From an uncultured Rhodospirillaceae bacterium (GTDB lineage Bacteria > Pseudomonadota > Alphaproteobacteria > Rhodospirillales > Magnetospirillaceae): a DNA stretch of 51,038 bases. The stretch covers positions 1-51,038 of the forward strand of contig CAJANL010000059.1 of assembly GCA_903941105.1 (NCBI GenBank). Direction: 5' to 3'. The translations under genes were made by a program, and so were the position numbers. The notes under the pieces were generated by a model. That model saw only the letters and a program-made list of their open reading frames with translations. It was not told the DNA's origin and searched no databases. Positions 25,448-32,013 of the stretch are shown piece after piece (position 1 is the first letter of the stretch; the number at the start of each line of letters is the position of its first letter).

Positions 25448-25921
25448 TCAGTTGGTGCCGCCGATGGGGATCTTGCGCCCCATCTCCTCCGGCACAGCCG
25501 CCTTGGGCAGGATGACGGTGAGCACACCGTTGCTGAAGTCGGCCACCACCTTGTCCTCCTCCACCTGGCCGACATTGACGGAGCGCTCAAACCGCCCGTA
25601 CCAGCGCTCCGAGAACAGGCCGCCATCGGTCTTCTCGGTGGTCTCGGACTTGCGCTCGCCCTTCAGGGTGAGAATGCCGGCGTCGATGGTCAGCTCGACG
25701 TCCTTCACGCCCATGCCGGGCAGCTCGGCGACGACCTTGATCTCCTTGCCCTCGTCACGCACTTCAAGGGCAGGGAAGCCCTTGCGCCCGAGCAAGGCGG
25801 GCAGATCAAAGCCACCCCACATGTCGTCGAACAGCCGGTTGATGTCCCGCTGCAGCATATGGAAGGGCTCGCCGGTGGTGAGGCGACCGCGGCCCCAAGG
25901 AACCAGATCGCGAACGTTCAT
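25448..25921 (-). CDS. Hsp20/alpha-crystallin small heat-shock protein
   Basis: This 157-residue chaperone has the alpha-crystallin domain (about 50-145): VRDEGKEIKVVAELPGMGVKDVEL, GILTLKGERK, and the closing FSNGVLTVILPK motif. A C-terminal IxI-like KIPIGG follows. N-terminal FHMLQRDINRLFDDMW is typical of class A proteins. It holds unfolding proteins for refolding by DnaK. ATG 25921 with GGAGGAG upstream is clear, although the frame extends much further. It leads a stress operon with DnaJ-like, M48 and Deg genes. Confidence 0.94.
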   Translation of the reverse strand: MNVRDLVPWGRGRLTTGEPFHMLQRDINRLFDDMWGGFDLPALLGRKGFPALEVRDEGKEIKVVAELPGMGVKDVELTIDAGILTLKGERKSETTEKTDGGLFSERWYGRFERSVNVGQVEEDKVVADFSNGVLTVILPKAAVPEEMGRKIPIGGTN

Positions 25922-26236
25922 GGCTCTCCTCCTTGCGTCCATTTCGTCTGCGCAAGCCGTGATAGGGACGGGTTGGGGGCGACCGATACCCGGTCGGAGG
26001 GAAACGCCAGGGGGGCCAAAGGCCTGGATGCCACCTCCCACATTCCCGTTCCGAGCAACATGGGGCCGCGACCAACCCGCGCCCGCTCTCCACGGCACGC
26101 GACCGGGCGCCCCGACGGGCCTTCCCGGCGAATATGGATTTAATGCGCGCGAATGATCCGTCAAGCCCTCGAAACGGATACCCAGGCCCTCTGGGAACCG
26201 AGCCCCCTCGCCCGTGTTATAGGGAGTGGTCGTTGC
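25922..26236. other. Divergent intergenic region upstream of hsp20 and the PRC-barrel gene
   Basis: These 315 bases should hold the hsp20 promoter. An inverted repeat CGACCG/CGGTCG (25980-25985 with 25991-25996) lies 59-75 bases upstream of the hsp20 start, where an operator or stress-promoter element could be. No CIRCE element was found. A sigma32-type promoter could not be placed with confidence. No gene is supported here. Confidence 0.5.
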
Positions 26237-26941
26237 ATGGGAGCCGCCATGATCCCCGCCCTGTTGCTGGTTTTCGCCATGACGCTGGCCGCTCCCGCCC
26301 AGGCCGCCGGTACGGCCAATTGCCTGAAGGAGCTGCAGGCGTTGCGGCACACCGAGGGCGCTCCCGGCAAGGGGACCGTCGATTCGTTGGCCGGCGGCGG
26401 CGCCATTCGCCAGGACCTGCGCACCCTGTATCAGGCGGCGCGGGTGTTGGCCGCGCGCGGCGACGAGGAAGGGTGCCACATCCTGGTGTCACGCATGCGC
26501 GACATCTCGACCGAAAATCAGTCCCAGGAGTCGCGACAGCCACCGGCAGCCGGGAACCGCTCCAGCCAAGCCGCGCCGACCCATCCCGGGGTGACGGCGG
26601 CTCTGCCCATGCAACGCCTGGAAGGACTGGTGCGGGCGCAGAGCCTGATCGGAGCCGAAGTGCGCAACCGTCGCGACGTCCTGCTGGGTGAAGTGACCGA
26701 CGTGGTCATCGATCCCCGCGAGGCGGCGGTGTCGTATGTCCTGCTGGGCCGCGGCGGCTTCCTCAGCCTGGGAGAGAAGGTAGTGGCGATCCCGTTCCAC
26801 AAGCTGGAAGCCACCGCCGATCGCAACCTCTATGTTCTCGACGTGCCCGAGGACCGCGTCACCAACGCCCCCACCATCGATCCCGAGGACATCAACCAGC
26901 TGTCGACCAGCCAGCAGCAGATCGAGGCCTATTGGGACTAG
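26237..26941 (+). CDS. Secreted PRC-barrel domain protein
   Basis: This protein of about 234 residues has a signal peptide (MIPALLLVFAMTLAAPAQAAG). A helical Cys-containing segment (NCLKELQALRH, DEEGCHILVSRM) is followed by a Gln/Ser-rich linker and a PRC-barrel domain: LIGAEVRNRRDVLLGEVTDVVIDPREAAVSYVLLGRGGFLSLGEKVVAIPF. PRC barrels are beta domains found in RNA-processing, photosynthetic and stress proteins. Here it is periplasmic. ATG 26237 is chosen, with ATG 26249 as alternative. Its stop codon TAG (26939-26941) abuts or overlaps the end of the MITE-like element, so the insertion may have set the C-terminus. Confidence 0.8.
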   Translation: MGAAMIPALLLVFAMTLAAPAQAAGTANCLKELQALRHTEGAPGKGTVDSLAGGGAIRQDLRTLYQAARVLAARGDEEGCHILVSRMRDISTENQSQESRQPPAAGNRSSQAAPTHPGVTAALPMQRLEGLVRAQSLIGAEVRNRRDVLLGEVTDVVIDPREAAVSYVLLGRGGFLSLGEKVVAIPFHKLEATADRNLYVLDVPEDRVTNAPTIDPEDINQLSTSQQQIEAYWD

Positions 26942-27114
26942 GGTGCGGAAAAACTCAACTTTCCTTTCGTCATTCCCGCGAAGGCGGGACTCCATGCGTC
27001 CGGCAGCACAGCATATGGGGGCAAATGCCAGTCCTTGCCCCAACATTGACCCCCTAGCCTTCGCGGGGGTGACGAGATGAAGGGCGGCGGGAAGAGTTTT
27101 TCCGCACCCTGCTA
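26940..27114. repeat. MITE-like element with inverted terminal repeats, copy 1
   Basis: About 171 bases are bounded by perfect 17-bp inverted repeats, AGGGTGCGGAAAAACTC (26940-26956) and its complement (27094-27110). A second inverted pair lies inside: CCCGCGAAGGCGGG-type sequence near 26976 and its complement near 27062-27081, the common dispersed palindrome of many alphaproteobacteria. No reading frame of transposase type is present. A second copy starts at 50961. The homology of the copies extends to TAGC at 27111-27114. Confidence 0.85.
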
Positions 27115-27179
27115 GCGGCAGGGGTCCCGTCCGCGTTACAATCGGGCATCATGATCATGAGCATCAGGGGGACTTGACC

Positions 27180-27362
27180 TTGGCCGACGCGACTGCAGAC
27201 CTCATCAGCCCCGGCAACATTGCCAAGGAGCTCGGCGTGTCCGATGGCAAGGTGAAGAAGGCGATCAAGGAGTTGGGCCTGGAGCCGGCGGCCAAGCGAG
27301 GCGTGTGCAGCTTCTACTCCCGCGATGCCGTTGCCAGGATCAAGTCATCGGTTGGCGGCTGA
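27180..27362 (+). CDS. Mini helix-turn-helix protein (60 aa)
   Basis: This protein of about 60 residues has the pattern SPGNIAKELGVSDGKVKKAIKELGLEPAAKRG, which fits a compact helix-turn-helix or winged-helix DNA-binding domain of MerR/excisionase-like type, then CSFYSRDAVARIKSS as a beta-wing and closing helix. TTG 27180 is preferred because GGGGGA lies seven bases upstream; TTG 27174 is too close. It lies between the MITE-like element and the degenerate receiver gene, on the same strand. It may regulate its neighbours, though this is untested. Confidence 0.7.
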   Translation: MADATADLISPGNIAKELGVSDGKVKKAIKELGLEPAAKRGVCSFYSRDAVARIKSSVGG

Positions 27363-27420
27363 AGGACTGCATAAGGCTGTGGCCAACGTCTTTCCACCAC
27401 GGCTTTGAAAGGGGGCTGGG

Positions 27421-27852
27421 ATGGCATCTCCGCAAGGGCGTTTCCTTGAAGGCAAGAATATCCTGCTGGCCTATGAGCGCAAGCTCACCAGCGACCTTGT
27501 CTTCTCGGTACTGAAGCAGTGCGGCGCCGGCCCCACCATCAGTGGCGCGCCGTCGCAAATGATGGTCCGCCTCAAGGACTTCAAACCCGACATCATTATC
27601 TGCGAATACGCCATGGAGGTCGTCACCGGCGCCGTCTTCGTTGGCTTCATCCGGAAGGAAATGAAGATTACCGCCCCGGTGGTCATGCTGATACACAGGG
27701 GCGACACCGAGGCCGGGTCGCGTTCGCGCGCAATCGGCGTCGAGCAAATGGTGACGGTGCCATTTGCCACCATCGACCTGATGAAGGCCCTCAGCAAGGT
27801 GTCCGCCACCGAGGTCACGCCGGCGAAGCGAGACCTGTATTTCGGTGAATAG
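27421..27852 (+). CDS. Degenerate (pseudo-)receiver domain protein
   Basis: This 143-residue protein folds like a CheY-type receiver by sequence pattern (NILLAYERKLTSDLVFSVLKQ, DFKPDIIICEYAM, APVVMLIHRGD, MVTVPFATIDLMKAL). Key residues are changed. The acidic pair after strand 1 reads AYE, the phosphoacceptor position is Glu62 instead of Asp, the Thr/Ser switch is absent, and the conserved Lys before PF is Val113. Phosphorylation is therefore unlikely, and Glu may mimic the phosphorylated state. It has no output domain. It follows the mini-HTH gene by 58 bases, and the convergent GGDEF-EAL gene ends 31 bases away. Confidence 0.75.
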   Translation: MASPQGRFLEGKNILLAYERKLTSDLVFSVLKQCGAGPTISGAPSQMMVRLKDFKPDIIICEYAMEVVTGAVFVGFIRKEMKITAPVVMLIHRGDTEAGSRSRAIGVEQMVTVPFATIDLMKALSKVSATEVTPAKRDLYFGE

Positions 27853-27883
27853 TTCGACGTCGGCCAGAGCTGGCCGGCTCGCC

Positions 27884-29365
27884 TCAGGGGCAATCCGTCT
27901 CCGCAATCAGCGGAACGGCGGCTGGCCCCATGAGAAGGAAGGCAAGGCAGTCGGGCGACATCGGGCGGCCGATGGCGAAGCCCTGGACCTCATCCGCCTT
28001 CAGCTCCCCGAGCATGGTACGCTGCGCCTCGGTTTCCACGCCCTCGGCCACGACGCGGCGCTTCAGGGCGTGGCCCATGCCGATGATGGCGTTGACGATG
28101 GCGGTCACGTCGTCGTTGCCCGTCATGGCATGGATGAAGGACTGGTCGATCTTGATGCTGTCGAAGGGAAAGCGGCTGAGATAACTCAGCGATGAGTAGC
28201 CGGTGCCGAAGTCGTCCATGGCGATGCGGATGCCCATGTCGCGCAGTTCGTTGAGCACCGAGATGGCATATTCCGGGTCGCGGATAATCATGCTTTCGGT
28301 GATTTCCAGCTCGACCGCGTCCGGTGCGACGCCGTGGCGGGCGAGGATATCGCAAACCGTCCCGGGCAGCCCGGGCTGCCGCAGCTGACGGGCCGACAGG
28401 TTGACGGCGATTCGGAGTGGCGGCGCCCCGGCCTCGCTCCAGGCGCGGCTCTGGCGGCAGGATTCGTCCAGCACCCACTCGCCCACCTCGACGATCAGGC
28501 CGCTCTCCTCCATCATGGGGATGAAGCGCGATGGCGGCACCGCCCCCAGCTCGGGACTGTTCCAGCGCAGCAAAGCCTCGACGCCGGAAATACTGCCGCA
28601 GTTCAATAGAACCTTGGGCTGATAGACCAGGAAGAATTCCCCCTTGGTCCAGGCCTTGGCGAGGCGGTGCTTGAGGACGGTCCGCTCATGGGCCTCGGCA
28701 TCCATGCTTGCGGTATAGAAATGGTAGGCACCGCCGCCGCTGTCCTTGGCGCGATACATGGCGGCATCCGCTGCCACCAGCAGGGCGTCGCAGGTCGTCG
28801 CATCGGAGGGATAGCTGGCGATACCGATGGCCGGCGAGACCGCCACCTCGTTGTTCTCCAGCATGAAGCGATGGCTGAAGGCGGCGATGATGCGCTCCGC
28901 CACCCCGGCGGCCTGCTGCAGGTCGCCGATGGCCGGCATCATGATGGTGAATTCGTCGCCACCGAAGCGAGCCACCGTGTCGCCGGTGCGGATACAGGCT
29001 TCGAGGCGGGTGGCGACCTCCTTCAGCAGCAGGTCACCGAAGTGATGCCCGAGGGTATCGTTGACCTGCTTGAAATCGTTGAGATCGACGAACAGCAGCA
29101 TCACCGCCTGACCGGTCCGCTCGGCCACCGACAGGCCGTTCCTCAGCCATTCCATGAACAGCGAGCGGTTGGGCAGGCCGGTCAGTGAATCGCGGCCGAC
29201 CTGATGCTGCAATGCGGAGTTGAGGTCGGTCAGCTCGTCCGACATCAGGGTGGTGGCCCGGTCGTTGCGGCGGCGTTCCCGGTCCATCTCGTCATAAGCC
29301 GCACTGACCCGCGCCAGCAGATCGACCAGGGCGGCCGGCAATGGCTCCGGCACACCGGCCCGCGA
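27884..29365 (-). CDS. GGDEF-EAL diguanylate cyclase/phosphodiesterase
   Basis: This protein of about 493 residues has a short helical N-terminus and no membrane segment or PAS domain. The GGDEF domain is intact (RFGGDEFTI) and has an inhibitory RxxD site (RTGD) five residues before it. The EAL domain is also intact (VEALLRW, DDFGTGYSSLSYL). It could make or degrade c-di-GMP. The start is uncertain: ATG 29365 is conservative, and TTG 29398 would overlap the FIST stop. It follows the FIST gene directly, so FIST may supply the sensory input through a separate protein. Confidence 0.9.
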   Translation of the reverse strand, partial: SRAGVPEPLPAALVDLLARVSAAYDEMDRERRRNDRATTLMSDELTDLNSALQHQVGRDSLTGLPNRSLFMEWLRNGLSVAERTGQAVMLLFVDLNDFKQVNDTLGHHFGDLLLKEVATRLEACIRTGDTVARFGGDEFTIMMPAIGDLQQAAGVAERIIAAFSHRFMLENNEVAVSPAIGIASYPSDATTCDALLVAADAAMYRAKDSGGGAYHFYTASMDAEAHERTVLKHRLAKAWTKGEFFLVYQPKVLLNCGSISGVEALLRWNSPELGAVPPSRFIPMMEESGLIVEVGEWVLDESCRQSRAWSEAGAPPLRIAVNLSARQLRQPGLPGTVCDILARHGVAPDAVELEITESMIIRDPEYAISVLNELRDMGIRIAMDDFGTGYSSLSYLSRFPFDSIKIDQSFIHAMTGNDDVTAIVNAIIGMGHALKRRVVAEGVETEAQRTMLGELKADEVQGFAIGRPMSPDCLAFLLMGPAAVPLIAETDCP

Positions 29366-29394
29366 CATCTGACGCACCAGGAGAGGATGGCGCC

Positions 29395-30534
29395 TCAAAG
29401 TTCCGTCAGCACCGTGATGGTCATGGTTTGGTTGTGAAGCTCGCACGTTGCATTCTCCACCTGTGGCGATATCTCGCCGTAAGAATAGAAACCGATCTGG
29501 CCCACCCCCTCCCCCAGGAAGGCCTTCGTCGCTTCAACCTCGTCGCAGGTTCGCTGTCCCAACAGCAGCTTGCGACCGATACAGGAAATCAGCACGGCCA
29601 GTGCCGGGCCGGACAGCCCATCACCGATGGCAAGCCGCGCCGCCTCTTCCGCCCCCTCCACCAGACGGTCGAAATTGCCCTTCATCAGGTGGGCCACCTG
29701 GCCGGTGCCGATCTCGCCGGCGAAGATCATGCCCTGACGCTCCTCGTCGATGCCGACGATGGTGCGCACCACCTCGCCGCCTCCCCCGGGCCAGCGGACC
29801 GCAAGGGGGAAAAGCAGGGCGCTGCCGGGAAGATCCCTGGCCTCCTCCCCGAGGTACCTTTTGTAGAGCGCCAAGGCCGGCTGGCCGTCCAGTTCGTAGA
29901 GGACGTTACCCTCGGCGCGGGTGATCCGGCGTTCCGGACCGAAGCGGTCCCAGCCACCGCGGCAGCCGTGCCGCACCACCAGCCGGTCGCCGTAGAAGCC
30001 CACCGCCGCCACGACGCCCTCGGCCGGCGGCGCATCGCAACCCACCAGCGTGGTTTGGAAGCGATCGCCATCGCCGGCCAGGCCGCCGGTGACCACCACC
30101 TCGTCACCCAGGACCTCGCTCAACCCGCGCAACAGGGCGGTGCCATTGATGTGGATGCCGTCGGAGAGAATGAAGACGTGGCGAAGGCCGGCGCCGGCAA
30201 GGCCCTCGGCCAGCGTGCGGCCGCAATCGTAGGAACGGTCGGGGTGATCGACACCGACGATGGTCTTGGCGCGCAGCCGGGTACCCTCGAAGGCAATGGC
30301 AGCGGCAACCACCGTCTCGTCATTGATCTCGGTGCCGAGAATCTCGCCGCCGGTGGAACACCCCAATAGGCAGCTCTCGGGGTGCATGGCGCGCAGGCTG
30401 TGGTAGATTTCGCCATTCCCCAACAGGTGGCGATTGCCGAAATAAAGCACCAGATCGGCACACGCCAAATCCACGGCCCCGCCACGCCGCACCCAACCTG
30501 TTTCGGCCTTCCATGCGGCAAGGTGATATTTCAT
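29395..30534 (-). CDS. FIST N/C domain sensory protein
   Basis: This 379-residue soluble protein matches the FIST family, predicted intracellular sensors of small ligands such as amino acids. The FIST-N half contains ADLVLYFGNRHLL, LLGCSTGGEILG, GLAGAGLRHVFILSDG and VTGGLAGDGDRFQTT. The FIST-C half contains YELDGQPALALYKRYLGEEA, FAGEIGTGQVAHLMKGN and ISCIGRKLLLGQR, ending GFYSYGEI. It lies immediately upstream of GGDEF-EAL on the minus strand, which suggests a two-protein c-di-GMP sensor. A 38-bp dyad with an FNR-like core is 119-156 bases upstream of its ATG. Confidence 0.92.
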   Translation of the reverse strand: MKYHLAAWKAETGWVRRGGAVDLACADLVLYFGNRHLLGNGEIYHSLRAMHPESCLLGCSTGGEILGTEINDETVVAAAIAFEGTRLRAKTIVGVDHPDRSYDCGRTLAEGLAGAGLRHVFILSDGIHINGTALLRGLSEVLGDEVVVTGGLAGDGDRFQTTLVGCDAPPAEGVVAAVGFYGDRLVVRHGCRGGWDRFGPERRITRAEGNVLYELDGQPALALYKRYLGEEARDLPGSALLFPLAVRWPGGGGEVVRTIVGIDEERQGMIFAGEIGTGQVAHLMKGNFDRLVEGAEEAARLAIGDGLSGPALAVLISCIGRKLLLGQRTCDEVEATKAFLGEGVGQIGFYSYGEISPQVENATCELHNQTMTITVLTEL

Positions 30535-30652
30535 GCGTCACCCACGGAACGTCTTGGCGGCTATCACGTTCCATAAGTGAAAGACAATGACAATGTAAAG
30601 TCAACCAATGCCGCAATTGGCGCGTTTACATGCAAAATAGTCGATATTGCAG

Positions 30653-30690
30653 TCGCGAAAGATCTTGACCAAAATCAAGAGCTCTCGCGA
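30653..30690. promoter_or_regulatory. 38-bp dyad with FNR/DNR-like core
   Basis: TTGAC-N4-ATCAA (30665-30678) sits exactly at the centre of a longer dyad whose outer arms are TCGCGA (30653-30658 and 30685-30690). Fifteen of the 17 outer pairs match. The core is one base from the FNR consensus. It lies upstream of FIST and also 75 bases past the stop of the DUF2892 gene, so it could instead be a 3' stem-loop. No T-run follows on the minus strand. Confidence 0.55.
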
Positions 30691-30764
30691 TGGTAATACC
30701 AAAGGCAGATCATACAAATGCCCGCCGTTATTTCATAACGTCGGCGAATTCAACCCAGGCGCAA

Positions 30765-30968
30765 TCAGTCGAAGGCGCAGCCCGGCTTGACGCCCACCCG
30801 CTTCAGGAAAATCGCCAGCGGGCAGAAGCCGGTGAACGAGGCCTGCAACATGTTGGCGCCGACGAAAACCGACAGCCACAACCAATAGGGCGAATGGAGC
30901 TGGGCCAGTGCCAGGCTGGACAGTATCATGATGCCGGCAAACGCCATGATGACGCGGTCGATGGTCAT
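30765..30968 (-). CDS. DUF2892/YgaP-like inner-membrane protein
   Basis: This 67-residue protein has two hydrophobic segments (VIMAFAGIMILSSLALAQ and WLWLSVFVGANMLQASF) and the family ending FCPLAIFLKRVGVKPG. It matches the YgaP-type DUF2892 membrane domain, often found near thiosulfate, sulfide or ArsR-controlled genes. It is divergent from the RND efflux adaptor across a 79-base gap that contains an AT-rich inverted repeat. No ArsR gene is within the window. Function is unknown beyond membrane location. Confidence 0.85.
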   Translation of the reverse strand: MTIDRVIMAFAGIMILSSLALAQLHSPYWLWLSVFVGANMLQASFTGFCPLAIFLKRVGVKPGCAFD

Positions 30969-30998
30969 GGTGGATTCTCCTTGTCGTGTCGCTTGTTA

Positions 30999-31014
30999 AT
31001 TAGACTTAACTAAT
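30999..31014. promoter_or_regulatory. AT-rich inverted repeat between DUF2892 and RND genes
   Basis: ATTAG (30999-31003) and CTAAT (31010-31014) flank ACTTAA, inside a strongly AT-rich run that ends TAATATATAT. It sits midway in the 79-base divergent gap, a natural place for an operator shared by both promoters. ArsR- or TetR-type regulators bind repeats of this form. The TAATAT at 31011 could be a -10 for the efflux genes. Confidence 0.5.
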
Positions 31015-31047
31015 ATATATGTCAAGGATATCGTTGCGGAGGGTTTC

Positions 31048-32013
31048 ATGCGTATCCATCCGGCCATCGCGGCCATCACCCTTCTCCTGACGGCCCTGCC
31101 CGGCCGGGCCGGGGAATTGACCGTGCATCCGCGCCGCATCGACGACCTCAAGGCGGTGTTTGCCACGGTGGAAAGCGTCCACGAGACCCAGGCCCGCGCC
31201 CGCCTCGGCGGCACCGTGGCGGCGCTGATGGTGGATGAGGGCCAGGGGGTGGAGGCCGGCCAGCGGCTCGCCACGGTGAGCGACAGCAAACTGGCGCTCC
31301 AGATGGCCGGCATCGACGCCCGCATCCGTGCCCAGGAGGCCGAGCGCGCCCTCGCCAAGTCCGAGGCCGACCGCGCCGCCGACCTGTTCGCCAAGGGCGC
31401 CGCCACCAAGGCGCGGGTCGACGACACCCGCACCAAGCTGGAAGTGGCCGACCGCGCCATTCTCGCCACCCGCTCCGAGCGCAACGTGGTGGCCGAGCGC
31501 GGCAGCGAGGGCGCCGTGCTCGCCCCCACCAACGGCCGCGTCCTCAAGGTGCACGTCACCCAGGGCAGCGTCGTCATGCCGGGCGAGCCCCTGGCCACCA
31601 TCGCCGTCGAGGACTACATCCTGCGCCTCGCCCTGCCCGAGCGGCACGCCCGCTTCCTCAAGGTAGGCGACACGGTACAGGTGGGCGCCCGTGCGCTGTC
31701 GCGGGAAGACGGCGCCACCCGCCCCGGCACGGTGCGCAAGGTCTACCCCCGCGTCGAGGACGGCCGCGTACTGGCCGATGTGACGGTTGAGGGACTGGGC
31801 GACTTCTTCGTCGGTGAGCGGGTGCCGGTGCATGTGGCCACCGGCAGCCGCGAGGCCTTCGTGGTGCCGCGCGAGGCGGTGTTCCGCCGCTTCGGCCTCG
31901 ATTACCTGCGGCTGAAGGACGGTGGCGAGGTGGTGGTGCAACTGGGCCAGGCCATGCCGGACGGCATCGAGATCCTCTCCGGCCTGCGCGACAGCGACGC
32001 GGTGGTGTGGTGA
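31048..32013 (+). CDS. RND efflux periplasmic adaptor (membrane fusion protein)
   Basis: This 321-residue protein has a signal peptide (RIHPAIAAITLLLTALPGRA), a biotinyl-lipoyl domain (ARARLGGTVAALMVDEGQGVEAGQRL), an alpha hairpin (MAGIDARIRAQEAERALAKSEADR, DLFAKGAATKARVDDTRTKL), then DGAVLAPTNGRVLKVHVTQGS and a C-terminal beta-barrel. There is no lipobox Cys, unlike AcrA. It bridges the pump to an outer-membrane channel, which is not encoded here. ATG 31048 has GCGGAGGG upstream. It overlaps the pump gene by four bases (GTGA). Confidence 0.92.
   Translation: MRIHPAIAAITLLLTALPGRAGELTVHPRRIDDLKAVFATVESVHETQARARLGGTVAALMVDEGQGVEAGQRLATVSDSKLALQMAGIDARIRAQEAERALAKSEADRAADLFAKGAATKARVDDTRTKLEVADRAILATRSERNVVAERGSEGAVLAPTNGRVLKVHVTQGSVVMPGEPLATIAVEDYILRLALPERHARFLKVGDTVQVGARALSREDGATRPGTVRKVYPRVEDGRVLADVTVEGLGDFFVGERVPVHVATGSREAFVVPREAVFRRFGLDYLRLKDGGEVVVQLGQAMPDGIEILSGLRDSDAVVW

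Noticed and set aside
23283-26156. A 957-codon plus-strand frame across the hsp20-dnaJ-M48 region
   Set aside because: It lies antisense to four well-recognised chaperone and protease genes and shows only low-complexity sequence.
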